Shown here piece by piece: positions 54,801 through 63,801 of a DNA stretch of 64,000 nt (the first letter of the stretch is position 1; the number at the start of each line of letters is the position of its first letter). The stretch spans positions 62,001-126,000 of the forward strand of contig NZ_OBQD01000001.1 in NCBI RefSeq assembly GCF_900220975.1, read 5' to 3'. Both the position numbers and the translations under genes were made by a program. This DNA is from Rhizobium subbaraonis. GTDB lineage: Bacteria; Pseudomonadota; Alphaproteobacteria; Rhizobiales; Rhizobiaceae. Under the pieces are notes generated by a model. It did no database searches. It was not told where the DNA came from and saw nothing but the letters and a program-made list of their open reading frames with translations.

Positions 54801-54864
54801 GGAGTGCTCCAAGGTCACGGTGCACTAATGCCTCAGGACCGCGAGAGCAATACGCGTATAAGGT

Positions 54865-55386
54865 TCACGCCGAAGCTTTTTTCGTGGCGGGGAGCGGCTG
54901 CGCCGCCTGCCAGGCTTCCTCGAACTGGAGGATAAGCTGCTTGAGGCCCGGTTCCGCCACGCGAGCGGCAGCCTCCGTGCAGGTGACCCATTCGAGCTTG
55001 CGCTGGCCCTTTTCGGGAAAGTTCTTGGACAGGTCGTCCACTTCCAGCGCGTAGACGTTGACCTTGCAGGGAACCGACAGCCCCTTGGAAATTCCCTTGT
55101 CGTACATGTAATGGCCGATCGCTTCCTGGTGGACGGTACCCTTGACGCCGGCCTCCTCGTAGGCCTCCCGCTCGGCCACTGCCCAGGCGGGCTTGCCATC
55201 CATCGGCCAGCCCTTGGGGATCACCCACCGGCCCGTGTCGCGGCTCGTGATGACCAGCACTTCGATCTGGCCGCGCTTCTTCTTGTAGCGGTAGCAGAGC
55301 GCTGAATATTGCATGCGCGCGGGCCGCCGGAACATCAGTCGCACGTCGCTGGCGATACGTTGCACAAAGCTCACTTTTTTCTTCAT
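54865..55386 (-). CDS. NUDIX hydrolase, DIPP-like
   Basis: A 173-residue NUDIX protein. The box reads GWPMDGKPAWAVAEREAYEEAGV. The catalytic REx2EEAG core is intact, while the first Glu of the consensus (G-x5-E) is Lys, a variation I believe occurs in diphosphoinositol-type relatives. RYKKKRGQIEVLVITSRDTGRW resembles diadenosine/diphosphoinositol polyphosphate hydrolases. A likely role is removal of dinucleoside polyphosphates or long-chain phosphorylated signals. It is a single gene downstream of nothing obvious. Confidence 0.88.
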   Translation of the reverse strand: MKKKVSFVQRIASDVRLMFRRPARMQYSALCYRYKKKRGQIEVLVITSRDTGRWVIPKGWPMDGKPAWAVAEREAYEEAGVKGTVHQEAIGHYMYDKGISKGLSVPCKVNVYALEVDDLSKNFPEKGQRKLEWVTCTEAAARVAEPGLKQLILQFEEAWQAAQPLPATKKASA

Positions 55387-55521
55387 TCCCTTCCAGCCGT
55401 TTGTCAGGCTGATTCGTTGAAGCAGGATGGCCGAAGTATGAGCGCATTTGCGGGCCTGTAAACGCCGCGCTCAAGTCCTGATTTGCGATAGACAGGAAAA
55501 AGGGGGAAAAAACGGCGCGGG

Positions 55522-56331
55522 CTATTCGCTTTTTCCCGCAGCGTTGCGCTGCTGCATCCTCAGTTGCGAGATCCGCTGCCACTCGCCGGTGCGCTCCGCC
55601 TCGCGGATGGCCTCGCCGATATGGTCGATATGGGCCTCCGCGGCGGCCCGGGCGGCGGCACGATCGCCGCGCACGATCGCCGCGCAGATCGCTTCGTGCT
55701 GGGACAGAAGCTGGCTGCGGGCATGATCGGAGGCGAAGACCAGGTGCCGGTGAAAGAAGATGCCCTGTTCCAGAAGCCGGTAGCACGAGCGCAGCGTGTG
55801 CAGCAGGATGATGTTGTGGGCGGCCTCGCCGATGGCGTTGTGAAAGTCGACGTCCGCCGCAAGCTCGTCTTCGAAACGGCCGCTCGCATGGGCACGGCGC
55901 ATGTCCTCGACGATGCCCTTGAGCACCTGCCGGTCGATGTCGGTGGCGCGCTGTGCTGCCAGTTCCGCCGTGATGGCCTCCAGCGCCCGCCGGTATTCGA
56001 GGTAGTCGACGGTGGCGCGCTGGTGGCGCGCGATCAGCTCGACGACCGGGCGCGAAAAGACCTGGCCGATGATGTCGGCAACGTAAGTGCCGCCGCCATG
56101 ATGGCTGACGAGCAGGCCGCGCGTCTCCAGTTCCTTAAGCGCCTCGCGCAGGATGGGGCGCGACACGTCGAAGCGCTGCGACAGCTCCCGTTCGCCGGGC
56201 AGCCGGTCGCCGTCCCGCAGCACGCCTTCCAGCAGCAATAGCTCGATCTGGCGCACCACTTCGTCCGCCGTGCGGCCGTGGCTGACGCGGGCGAACAGGT
56301 CCAGGTCGTGGCGTGCAGAAGAGGTCTCCAT
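55522..56331 (-). CDS. GntR family regulator with FCD domain
   Basis: A 269-residue regulator: GntR winged helix at about 20-85 (LEGVLRDGDRLPGERELSQRFDV, LREALKELETRGLL, GGGTYVADI), then the all-helical FCD effector domain (EYRRALEAITAELAAQRAT, DVDFHNAIGEAAHN, HEAICAAIVRGDRAAARAA) with metal-binding His/Asp positions. The architecture matches GlcC/LldR/PdhR, which sense glycolate, lactate or pyruvate. glcDEF lies 2.5 kb away, so it may be its GlcC, with a LysR protein as a second candidate. Confidence 0.9.
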   Translation of the reverse strand: METSSARHDLDLFARVSHGRTADEVVRQIELLLLEGVLRDGDRLPGERELSQRFDVSRPILREALKELETRGLLVSHHGGGTYVADIIGQVFSRPVVELIARHQRATVDYLEYRRALEAITAELAAQRATDIDRQVLKGIVEDMRRAHASGRFEDELAADVDFHNAIGEAAHNIILLHTLRSCYRLLEQGIFFHRHLVFASDHARSQLLSQHEAICAAIVRGDRAAARAAAEAHIDHIGEAIREAERTGEWQRISQLRMQQRNAAGKSE

Positions 56332-56473
56332 GCGTGAAAGATAGCAGCCGGGAATGACTGGTCAATAAACTTGTCCAGCAGGAATATCTCTGGATGCGTC
56401 AAAGCGCCGTTTCCTTCTCGAATTGCGGTTTGCTAAACAAACGACAGACGATGCCGAGAGGGGACAATAAGGC

Positions 56474-57751
56474 ATGACCAAGGGAAGCTTTGCTTTTCCG
56501 CCAGCGGCGCAGCGCGCCCAGGCGCTGGGCGAGATACACGCAAGGCCCTATACCCTGGTGCCGTCGCCGCGCGTCATCTTCCAGCTCGCCTTCCTCACCG
56601 AAGGCGGATCGACGGTGGACCATGCGGTTCTGGCGGACATGTCGCGCTCGCGCGGGGTGTCGCCGCCGGCCCGCGACGCCAGCCATCACGCAATGAGCTG
56701 GGGACAGGGCACGCTGCGCTGGGAGAGGCACACCGAGTTCTCGACCTATTTCTGGGATTGCCCGGTGCCGGAGCGGTTCGGCGACGTGGTGCCGGTGCAT
56801 CCCTTCGGCGACAGCTTTTCGCCGCCCGGCACGCTGATCTCCGGCATCCGCCTGGAAATCCGCCCGGATACGCCGCAGACGCGGGACGCGATCTCTGTCT
56901 TCGATCCGACCAGCCTCTGCTACAGCGAGGTGAAGGACGGGCAGGCGGTCATCGTCACCGACTTCCGCCAGAACGGCGATGGGCTGACGCAGATCCTCGT
57001 CATCGACCGGGGCATGAGCGAGGCGGGCCGTGGCGCACTGGTCCAGCGCCTGCTGGACATCGAGACCTATCGCACGCTTGCGATGATGGGGCTGCCGCTT
57101 GCCCAGTCGCTGTGGCCGGAAATCCGCCGCATCGAGGACGGACTGACCGCCGTCACCCAGCGCATGAAGCAGCACGCCCGCGAAGAGGCGGATGCGATGC
57201 TGGCCGAGATCACGCGGCTCGCTGCCGAGCTGGAGGCCAACGCCGCCCTCAGCCTCTATCGGTTTGGCGCCAGCCGCGCCTATTACGGCATCGTCCAGGA
57301 ACGCGTGCGCACGCTCGCCGAAGTCGCCACGCCGGGCTACGAGACGCTCGGCTTCTTCCTGGAGCGCCGGCTGGCGCCCGCCATGCGCACCTGCCAGTCG
57401 GTGGAGGAGCGGCAGGCCAACCTTTCGCGCAAGCTTGCCCGCGCGACCGCGCTTCTGCGAAGCTGGATCGACGTCGAGCTTGAGCAGCTGAATGCGACTT
57501 TGCTGAATTCGATGGACCGGCGCGCCAAGCTGCAGCTGCGCCTGCAGCAGACGGTGGAGGGGTTGTCGGTCGCCGCGATCTCTTACTACGTCGTCGGCCT
57601 GTTCGGCTATCTGGCGAAGGCGGCGCACGGCCTCGGCCTGCCAATCAAGCCGGAAACGCTGACCGGCCTGTCGGTCCCCGTGGTGGTGATCGGAATGTGG
57701 CTGCTGGTGCGCGCCATCCGGCGCAAGCATGCGGAAGAGGATGCCCACTGA
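56474..57751 (+). CDS. DUF3422 family membrane protein
   Basis: A 425-residue protein of the DUF3422 family. Soluble N-terminal part: RAQALGEIHARPYTLVPSPR, LRWERHTEFSTYFW; a helical middle (LAAELEANAALSLYRFGASRAYYGIV); and two C-terminal membrane helices (GLSVAAISYYVVGLFGYL and LSVPVVVIGMWLLVRAIRRK). The overall plan resembles Yjb/RmuC-like membrane-tethered coiled-coil proteins, but the function is unknown. It converges with a LysR gene 27 bp away. Confidence 0.85.
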   Translation: MTKGSFAFPPAAQRAQALGEIHARPYTLVPSPRVIFQLAFLTEGGSTVDHAVLADMSRSRGVSPPARDASHHAMSWGQGTLRWERHTEFSTYFWDCPVPERFGDVVPVHPFGDSFSPPGTLISGIRLEIRPDTPQTRDAISVFDPTSLCYSEVKDGQAVIVTDFRQNGDGLTQILVIDRGMSEAGRGALVQRLLDIETYRTLAMMGLPLAQSLWPEIRRIEDGLTAVTQRMKQHAREEADAMLAEITRLAAELEANAALSLYRFGASRAYYGIVQERVRTLAEVATPGYETLGFFLERRLAPAMRTCQSVEERQANLSRKLARATALLRSWIDVELEQLNATLLNSMDRRAKLQLRLQQTVEGLSVAAISYYVVGLFGYLAKAAHGLGLPIKPETLTGLSVPVVVIGMWLLVRAIRRKHAEEDAH

Positions 57752-57778
57752 GCCCGGTCCGCCGCTTGGAGCCTGCGC

Positions 57779-58690
57779 TCAGCGTGCGTCCGTCGCTGTC
57801 TCCCAGTAAGGCGTCGGGCCGTAGAGGTCGGCCAGGTAGTCGATGAACACGCGGACCTTGGCCGGCAGGAACTGGCGGCTGGCATAGATTGCCGAGAGCA
57901 CGACGTTGCGCGAGCCTTCGTATCGCGGCAGCACCTGCACGAGCCTGCCGTCGCGCAGTTCCTCGCCGATATCCCAGGTCGACCGCAGGGCGATCCCCAT
58001 GCCGGCGATCACCACCTCGCGCACCACTTCGCTGGAATTGGTGATCAGCGATCCCTGCGGACGATAGGAGACCGGACCATCCGGCCCCTCGAGCCGCCAG
58101 ACGTCCTGGCTGTGCGGCGGTATGCAGACGTGGCTGCCGAGATCGGCGATGCCGCCCGGCGCGCCGTGCCGTTCGAGATACGCGGGAGCAGCGACGAGGA
58201 TGCGCCTCACAGGCGCCAGCCGCCGCGCCACGAGCGAGGAATCCTGCAGGTCACCAATGCGGATCGCCAGATCCAGCCCTTCGCCGACGATGTCGGAGAA
58301 GTCGTCGGTCAGCAGGAGGTTGACGACCAGTTCTGGATTGGCGTCCATGAACCCCTTCAGGTGTGGCGCGATGTGCAGGCGGCCGAAGGAAGTGGGCGCC
58401 GAAACCTTCAGCATCCCCTTCATCGCGCCGGCGCGCCCCGAGGCGAAGGCCTCGGCCTCCTCGATGCCGGCAAGGATGCCGAGAATACGCTGGTGGAAGC
58501 CCTGACCGGCTTCCGTCAGCGAAATCTGCCGGGTGGTGCGTTGCAAGAGGCGCGTGCCGAGCCGCTCCTCCAGCCGCTTGATGCGCTTGGAGATGACGGC
58601 GGGCGAAAGACCGAGCGCGCGCCCGGCCGCCGACATGCTGCCGGTCGTCACCACGCGCGAGAAAATTTCGAGGTCGCCGAGGTCCGTCAC
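57779..58690 (-). CDS. LysR family transcriptional regulator
   Basis: A 303-residue LysR regulator: winged helix LEIFSRVVTTGSMSAAGRALG, SPAVISKRIKRLEERLGT, then the effector domain of the DmlR/AaeR type (GMLKVSAPTSFGRLHIAPHL, GLDLAIRIGDLQDSSLVAR). It diverges from glcDEF with 108 bp between, in which two dyads lie, so it is the most likely direct regulator of glycolate oxidase. Confidence 0.92.
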   Translation of the reverse strand: MTDLGDLEIFSRVVTTGSMSAAGRALGLSPAVISKRIKRLEERLGTRLLQRTTRQISLTEAGQGFHQRILGILAGIEEAEAFASGRAGAMKGMLKVSAPTSFGRLHIAPHLKGFMDANPELVVNLLLTDDFSDIVGEGLDLAIRIGDLQDSSLVARRLAPVRRILVAAPAYLERHGAPGGIADLGSHVCIPPHSQDVWRLEGPDGPVSYRPQGSLITNSSEVVREVVIAGMGIALRSTWDIGEELRDGRLVQVLPRYEGSRNVVLSAIYASRQFLPAKVRVFIDYLADLYGPTPYWETATDAR

Positions 58691-58699
58691 AAATGCGCT

Positions 58700-58717
58700 C
58701 CACTTTCGCCGTAGTGG
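58700..58717. promoter_or_regulatory. dyad near the LysR start in the glc control region
   Basis: CCACT-N8-AGTGG forms perfect 5-bp arms 10 bp upstream of the LysR start, a possible site for autoregulation. Confidence 0.4.
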
Positions 58718-58747
58718 AAAAGGTGCTTAGCATTTGCCTGCCCCTCC

Positions 58748-58778
58748 GCAAAGTGGTAAAGAAAAAATACCATTTTGC
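58748..58778. promoter_or_regulatory. 31-bp dyad upstream of glcD
   Basis: GCAAAGTGGTA-N9-TACCATTTTGC, with 10 of 11 bases complementary between the arms. The TGGT...ACCA core is of the type used by FCD-GntR regulators, while the length and place also fit LysR. It lies 21 bp before the glcD start. Confidence 0.6.
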
Positions 58779-58798
58779 TATCAATCGGGAGGTCGGGG

Positions 58799-60235
58799 AT
58801 GGAGCAGATCGGCTTTCTGCCGCCTAAGGCAGCGGTGCTGGCGCGACGCGACGAGATCGTCGGCGACCTGCTCGATCTGCTTCCCGAGGGCTGTCTCGTA
58901 CACGAGACGCGCGAGCTCGTTCCCTTCGAGACCGATGCCTTCGTGTCCTATCGGCGTGTGCCGCTCGCGGTCGCCCTGCCGGAGACGACGGCGCAGGTGG
59001 CGGCTGTCATGAAATACTGTCACCGCTACGGCATTCCGGTGGTGCCGCGCGGCGCGGGCACCTCGCTCGCCGGTGGTGCCATTCCGCAGGAAGACGCGGT
59101 CGTGATCGGCCTTTCCAAGATGTCGCGCATCCTCGATATCGACTTTGCCAACCGAACCGCCACGGTGCAGGCCGGCGTCACCAACCTTGCGATCTCCGAT
59201 GCGGTGTCGCCCGACGGCTATTTCTATGCGCCTGATCCGAGCTCGCAGCTCGCCTGCACGATCGGCGGCAACATCGGCATGAACTCCGGCGGCGCCCACT
59301 GCCTGAAATACGGCGTTACCACGAACAACCTGCTCGGCGTGAAGATGGTGCTCGTCGACGGCACCGTGATCGAACTCGGCGGCAAGGCGCTCGATGCGCC
59401 CGGCCTCGACCTGCTCGGCATCGTCTGCGGCTCGGAGGGTCAGCTCGGCATCGTCACCGAGGCCACGGTCCGGCTGATCGCCAAGCCGGAAGGGGCCCGG
59501 CCGGTGCTCTTCGGCTTCGACAGCTCCGAGGAAGCCGGCGCCTGCGTGGCCGATATCATCGGCGCGGGCATCATTCCCGTTGCGATCGAATTCATGGACA
59601 GGCCTGCGATCGCGATCTGCGAGGCGTTCGCAGGCGCCGGCTACCCCGACGACGTCGAGGCGCTTTTGATCGTCGAGGTTGAGGGCTCCGAGACGGAGAT
59701 GGACGACATGCTCAGGGCGATCATCGAGATCGCCCGGCGACACGGCGTGAAGGTGGTCAAGGAGAGCCAGTCCGCCACCCAGGCCGCGCTGATCTGGAAG
59801 GGCCGCAAGTCCGCCTTCGGTGCAACGGGACGGATCGCCGACTATATCTGCATGGACGGCACGGTGCCGCTGAGCCAGCTGCCGCATGTGCTGCGCGGCA
59901 CCGCCGAGATCATCGAGCGCCACGGCCTGCGGGTCGCCAACGTCTTCCACGCCGGCGACGGCAACATGCACCCGCTGATCCTGTTCAACGCCAACGATCC
60001 CGAGGACGCCGCGCGTGCCGAACAGGCGGGCAACGAGATCCTCAAACTCTGCGTCGATGCCGGTGGCTGCCTGACCGGCGAGCACGGCGTCGGCATCGAA
60101 AAGCGCGACCTGATGCGGCATCAGTATGCCGAGGTCGACCTCAACCAGCAGATGGCCGTGCGCGCGGCCTTCGATCCGCAATGGATCCTCAATCCCTCGA
60201 AAGTCTTCCCCCTGGAAGGGCGGCCGGCCGCATGA
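58799..60235 (+). CDS. glcD: glycolate oxidase subunit GlcD
   Basis: FAD-containing catalytic subunit of glycolate oxidase, 478 residues. The PCMH-type FAD-binding domain shows VVPRGAGTSLAGGAIPQ, PDPSSQLACTIGGNIGMNSGGAH and CGSEGQLGIVTEATVRL, and the C-terminal domain reads ADYICMDGTVPLS, NVFHAGDGNMHPLI, GGCLTGEHGVGIEKR. It oxidises glycolate to glyoxylate at the membrane with GlcE and GlcF. The start at 58799 has CGGGAGG upstream. The stop overlaps glcE as ATGA. Confidence 0.96.
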   Translation: MEQIGFLPPKAAVLARRDEIVGDLLDLLPEGCLVHETRELVPFETDAFVSYRRVPLAVALPETTAQVAAVMKYCHRYGIPVVPRGAGTSLAGGAIPQEDAVVIGLSKMSRILDIDFANRTATVQAGVTNLAISDAVSPDGYFYAPDPSSQLACTIGGNIGMNSGGAHCLKYGVTTNNLLGVKMVLVDGTVIELGGKALDAPGLDLLGIVCGSEGQLGIVTEATVRLIAKPEGARPVLFGFDSSEEAGACVADIIGAGIIPVAIEFMDRPAIAICEAFAGAGYPDDVEALLIVEVEGSETEMDDMLRAIIEIARRHGVKVVKESQSATQAALIWKGRKSAFGATGRIADYICMDGTVPLSQLPHVLRGTAEIIERHGLRVANVFHAGDGNMHPLILFNANDPEDAARAEQAGNEILKLCVDAGGCLTGEHGVGIEKRDLMRHQYAEVDLNQQMAVRAAFDPQWILNPSKVFPLEGRPAA

Positions 60236-61443
60236 GCGTCATCCATGATCCCCTGTCCGAGGAGGCCACCTCCCGGATCATTCGTGCAGCCGTGGCCGCA
60301 TCCTCGCCGCTGGAAATCCGTGGAGGCGGCACGCGCACGCTGTCCGCCGGCGGTGCCGGCCGCGATATTCTCTCCTCGGCCAGCCTGTCGGGTATCGTCG
60401 CCTACAATCCGGCCGAAATGACCATGACGGCGAAATCCGGAACGCCGCTCGACGATATCGAGGCCGCACTTTCTGAATGCCGGCAGATGCTCAGTTTCGA
60501 GCCGCTGGACGTCCGGGCGCTGCTCGGCACCGGCGGCATTCCCACCATCGGCGGCGTGTTTGCCACCAACGCCTCCGGCCCGCGCCGCTTCGTCGCCGGT
60601 GCCGCCCGCGACAGCCTGCTGGGCGTTCGCTTCGTCAACGGCTCCGGCGAGATCGTCAAGGCCGGCGGCCGGGTGATGAAGAACGTCACCGGCCTGGACC
60701 TGACCAAGCTCATGGCGGGTTCGTTCGGCACGCTCGCCTTTATGACGGAGGTCACCTTCCGCCTCCTTCCGGTTCCCGAAACGGCACTCACCGTCGTGAT
60801 CTCGGACCTCAACGATGCACAGGCGGCCGCCGCCATGGCGACGGCCATGTCGATGTCGGTGGAGGTGTCGGGCGCGGCGCATCTGCCTGAAAGCGTGCGC
60901 GGGCGGTTCCTCGGCGGCCGACTGCCGGGGGGTGCCGCCACCGTGCTGCGGCTGGAAGGGCTTTCCGCCTCCGTCTCTGTAAGGGCCGAGAAACTGACGG
61001 CCGCGATGGCCTCCTTTGGTCCGGTCGGCACGCTGGATCCCGCCGATACCGCCCAGCTCTGGCGCGAGATCCGCGACGTCCACGCATTCGCTGACGGCAC
61101 CGCGCGGCCGGTCTGGCGCATATCCGTCGCCCCGACCGCGGGCCACCAACTGGTCGCAGCCCTGCGGCTCGAAACCGGTGTCGATGCGTTCTATGACTGG
61201 CAGGGCGGCCTGGTGTGGCTGCGAATGGAATCCGATCCCGACGCCGAACTCGTTCGCCGCTACATCAAGGCGCTGGGGGGAGGGCACGCCACCCTGCTTC
61301 GCGCCTCGGCCGGCGTGATGGCGGCGACGCAGGTCACGCAGCCGCAGGGCGAGGCGATCGAGGCGCTGAATGCGCGGATCAGGGAAAAATTCGATCCGGC
61401 CGGGATCTTCGCCGGAAATGTCGCGACCGGGGCGCGGTACTGA
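60232..61443 (+). CDS. glcE: glycolate oxidase subunit GlcE
   Basis: FAD-binding subunit of 403 residues. Only the FAD-linked oxidase N-terminal fold is present: SPLEIRGGGTRT, NPAEMTMTAKSGTPLDDIEAAL, GTGGIPTIGGVFATNASGPRRF, AGGRVMKNVTGLDLTKLMAGSFGTLAFMTE. The start overlaps the glcD stop (ATGA) and the stop overlaps the glcF start by one base (TGATG), keeping subunit levels matched. Confidence 0.94.
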   Translation: MSVIHDPLSEEATSRIIRAAVAASSPLEIRGGGTRTLSAGGAGRDILSSASLSGIVAYNPAEMTMTAKSGTPLDDIEAALSECRQMLSFEPLDVRALLGTGGIPTIGGVFATNASGPRRFVAGAARDSLLGVRFVNGSGEIVKAGGRVMKNVTGLDLTKLMAGSFGTLAFMTEVTFRLLPVPETALTVVISDLNDAQAAAAMATAMSMSVEVSGAAHLPESVRGRFLGGRLPGGAATVLRLEGLSASVSVRAEKLTAAMASFGPVGTLDPADTAQLWREIRDVHAFADGTARPVWRISVAPTAGHQLVAALRLETGVDAFYDWQGGLVWLRMESDPDAELVRRYIKALGGGHATLLRASAGVMAATQVTQPQGEAIEALNARIREKFDPAGIFAGNVATGARY

Positions 61444-62741
61444 TGCAGACCAATTTCACCGCCGAGCAGCTTGCCGATCCGCATGTCGCAACGTCTGAAA
61501 AGATCCTGCGCAAATGCGTCCATTGCGGGTTCTGCACGGCCACCTGCCCGACCTATGTGACGCTCGGCAACGAGCTCGACAGCCCGCGCGGGCGCATTTA
61601 CCTGATCAAGGACATGCTGGAAAACGGCCGCCCGGCGGACGAGCAGGTCGTCACTCACATCGATCGCTGCCTGTCGTGCCTGTCCTGCGCGACCACCTGT
61701 CCTTCGGGCGTCGACTACATGCACCTCGTCGATCACGCGCGTATGCATATCGAAAACACCTATCGGCGGCCGTTCTGGAACCGCGTGACGCGCAACGTGC
61801 TTGCCGCCGTTCTGCCCTATCCCGCGCGCTTCCGCATGGCCCTGCATGCCGCAGCCTTTGGCCGGCCCTTTGCCGGCTTCCTGAAGAAAGTGAGGGGTCT
61901 GGAGGCGTTCGGCGCCATGCTCGACCTGGCGCCGCGCAAGGTGCCGCGGCCCTCGCCGAGTGCGCGCCCCGGGACGCACCCGGCAGCCGGTGCCCGTCGC
62001 GGCCGGGTGGCGATCCTGTCGGGATGCGCCCAGCCGGTGCTGAAGCCGGAGATCAACGAAGCGACCATCCGCCTCCTGACGCGCCTCGGCGTCGAGGTCG
62101 TTGCACCCGCCGGCGAAGTCTGCTGCGGTTCGCTCGTCCACCACATGGGTCGCGAGGAGCAGGCGCTGGAGGCCGCGCGCCGCAATGTCGACGTGTGGCT
62201 GCGCGAGGTGGAAAACGGCGGGCTCGATGCGGTCATCATCACCGCCTCGGGCTGCGGCACGACCATCAAGGACTATGGCTTCATGCTGCGCCACGATGCG
62301 GCCTACGCGGAGAAGGCGGCGCGCGTGTCGGCGCTCGCCAAGGACGTGACGGAGTATCTTGCTACCCTCGACCTGCCGCAGCAGGAGATGAAGCGCGTCA
62401 ACGTCACCTATCACTCCGCCTGCTCCATGCAGCACGGCCAGAAGATCACCATGCTGCCGAAGATGCTTCTGAAGGCTGCGGGCTTCACCGTCCGCGATCC
62501 TGCGGAGGGGCATCTCTGCTGCGGCTCGGCCGGCACCTACAACATCCTGCAGCCGGAAATTTCGCAGAAGCTGAAGGCCCGCAAGGTCCGCAATCTCGAG
62601 GCGACCAAGCCCGACGTGATCGCCACCGGCAACATCGGCTGCATCACCCAGATCGCCACCGGCACCGAGGTGCCGATCGTCCACACGATCGAGCTTCTCG
62701 ACTGGGCCTATGGCGGGGAAAAGCCGGCGCTTTTGGGGTGA
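61443..62741 (+). CDS. glcF: glycolate oxidase iron-sulfur subunit GlcF
   Basis: A 432-residue subunit with two 4Fe-4S clusters: CVHCGFCTATCPTY near residue 22 and CLSCLSCATTCPSG near 75. Two CCG domains follow (GEVCCGSLVHHMG, LCCGSAGTYNILQPE), as in heterodisulfide reductase and GlpC. It passes electrons to the quinone pool. The sequence starts MQTNFTAEQLADP. It ends the glcDEF operon. Confidence 0.96.
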   Translation: MQTNFTAEQLADPHVATSEKILRKCVHCGFCTATCPTYVTLGNELDSPRGRIYLIKDMLENGRPADEQVVTHIDRCLSCLSCATTCPSGVDYMHLVDHARMHIENTYRRPFWNRVTRNVLAAVLPYPARFRMALHAAAFGRPFAGFLKKVRGLEAFGAMLDLAPRKVPRPSPSARPGTHPAAGARRGRVAILSGCAQPVLKPEINEATIRLLTRLGVEVVAPAGEVCCGSLVHHMGREEQALEAARRNVDVWLREVENGGLDAVIITASGCGTTIKDYGFMLRHDAAYAEKAARVSALAKDVTEYLATLDLPQQEMKRVNVTYHSACSMQHGQKITMLPKMLLKAAGFTVRDPAEGHLCCGSAGTYNILQPEISQKLKARKVRNLEATKPDVIATGNIGCITQIATGTEVPIVHTIELLDWAYGGEKPALLG

Positions 62742-62850
62742 GGTGACCGGCCGCCCGCCGGTCTATCTTCTCCCCACCGGGAGACGGTGCTGCAAGGATG
62801 CTTCGCGACGATCGGCGAACCCGCCTTTTCGTCGCGGCGCACGCCCTAGC

Positions 62851-62871
62851 AAAACGGGCGCCGAAGCGCCC
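62851..62871 (-). terminator. terminator of the first L,D-transpeptidase gene
   Basis: On the minus strand GGGCGC-TTCG-GCGCCC is followed by GTTTTGC, 32 bp after the stop. Confidence 0.75.
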
Positions 62872-62902
62872 GCAATCTGATCCGACCAAAGTCGCGAGAG
62901 CC

Positions 62903-63610
62903 TTATCCGCCGAGGCTGCCGAACAGCGTGCGCAGCACGTCCACGCCGCGGTCGTCGAAACTCACCTTGCCTTCCCGGCCACCGGGGCCGACCACGATCA
63001 CCTTGGCGCCGACGTTGGCGCGGGCGTAGAGGTGCTCGACGTCCTTGTTCATCATGCGGATGCAGCCGGATGACATGTTGAGGCCGATCGACCACGGCTC
63101 GTTCGTGCCGTGGATGCGGAACGCCGTGTCGTGGCCGTTCTTGTTGTAGAGGTAGAGCGCACGCGCGCCGAGCGGGTTGTTGATGCCACCCTCCATGTAG
63201 GCCGGCAGGATCCGCCCCTTCTTGCGCTCGCGGACGATCATTTCCGGCGGCGGCGTCCAGCCCGGCCACTCGGCCTTGCGGCCGACCTTGACGACGCCCG
63301 ACCACCCGAAGCCCTCGCGGCCGACGCCGATGCCGTAGCGGATCGCGCGGTTCTTGCTCTCCACGAGGTAGAGGAACTTGTTGTTGGTATCGACGATGAT
63401 GGTGCCGGGACGCTCGTCCGTCGTCAGGCGTACCATGCGGCGGTGGTATTTTGCCGGCACCGGCTTCTGCTGTGCCACCTGCACGACGTCACCGGTCGTC
63501 GCGTCGGCCGCGCCGGGCCGGCTGGCGTTGAAAGCGTGTGCGTTTGCCGCCGGCAATACGGCGCAAAGTGTAACAGCGCCCGCGACCAGCACTGGGACGA
63601 GTTTCCTCAT
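62903..63610 (-). CDS. L,D-transpeptidase, YkuD (ErfK/YbiS) family
   Basis: Periplasmic cell-wall enzyme of 235 residues. Signal peptide: MRKLVPVLVAGAVTLCAVLPAANAHA. The YkuD domain begins at GTIIVDTNNKFLYLVESKNR, with RYGIGVGREGFGWSG, and ends with the catalytic block IHGTNEPWSIG-LNMSSGCIRMMN (His and Cys). It cross-links peptidoglycan or attaches outer-membrane proteins to it; rhizobia carry many such paralogues. A second gene of the same family lies upstream on the same strand, suggesting duplication. Confidence 0.93.
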   Translation of the reverse strand: MRKLVPVLVAGAVTLCAVLPAANAHAFNASRPGAADATTGDVVQVAQQKPVPAKYHRRMVRLTTDERPGTIIVDTNNKFLYLVESKNRAIRYGIGVGREGFGWSGVVKVGRKAEWPGWTPPPEMIVRERKKGRILPAYMEGGINNPLGARALYLYNKNGHDTAFRIHGTNEPWSIGLNMSSGCIRMMNKDVEHLYARANVGAKVIVVGPGGREGKVSFDDRGVDVLRTLFGSLGG

Positions 63611-63749
63611 GTCTTTACCCTCTCCGATCCTTACTTCACGGGAAGGCTAGCGAACTCTCCCGGCAATTCAAGCGGCCGGCGCCATAGAGGTCCATTGTGA
63701 AGGCAATGAGGCGCCACTAAGAAAAAGGGTGTTGCCCTCCGCGCACACT

Positions 63750-63776
63750 GGAACGGCGGCCCAGGGCCGCCGTTCC
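63750..63776 (-). terminator. perfect 13-bp inverted repeat between transpeptidase genes
   Basis: GGAACGGCGGCCC-A-GGGCCGCCGTTCC lies 26 bp after the stop of the right-hand transpeptidase gene. A weaker GGG-CAACA-CCC stem with TTTTTC follows on the minus strand. I read it as a terminator or mRNA-stabilising hairpin. Confidence 0.6.
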
Positions 63777-63801
63777 AAGACGCGCGCAGTTGAACCGGCG
63801 A

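Noticed and set aside
61260-62684. 474-codon minus-strand frame opposite glcF
   Set aside because: Antisense shadow of a well-defined iron-sulfur subunit gene; repetitive Arg/Ala/Gly composition.
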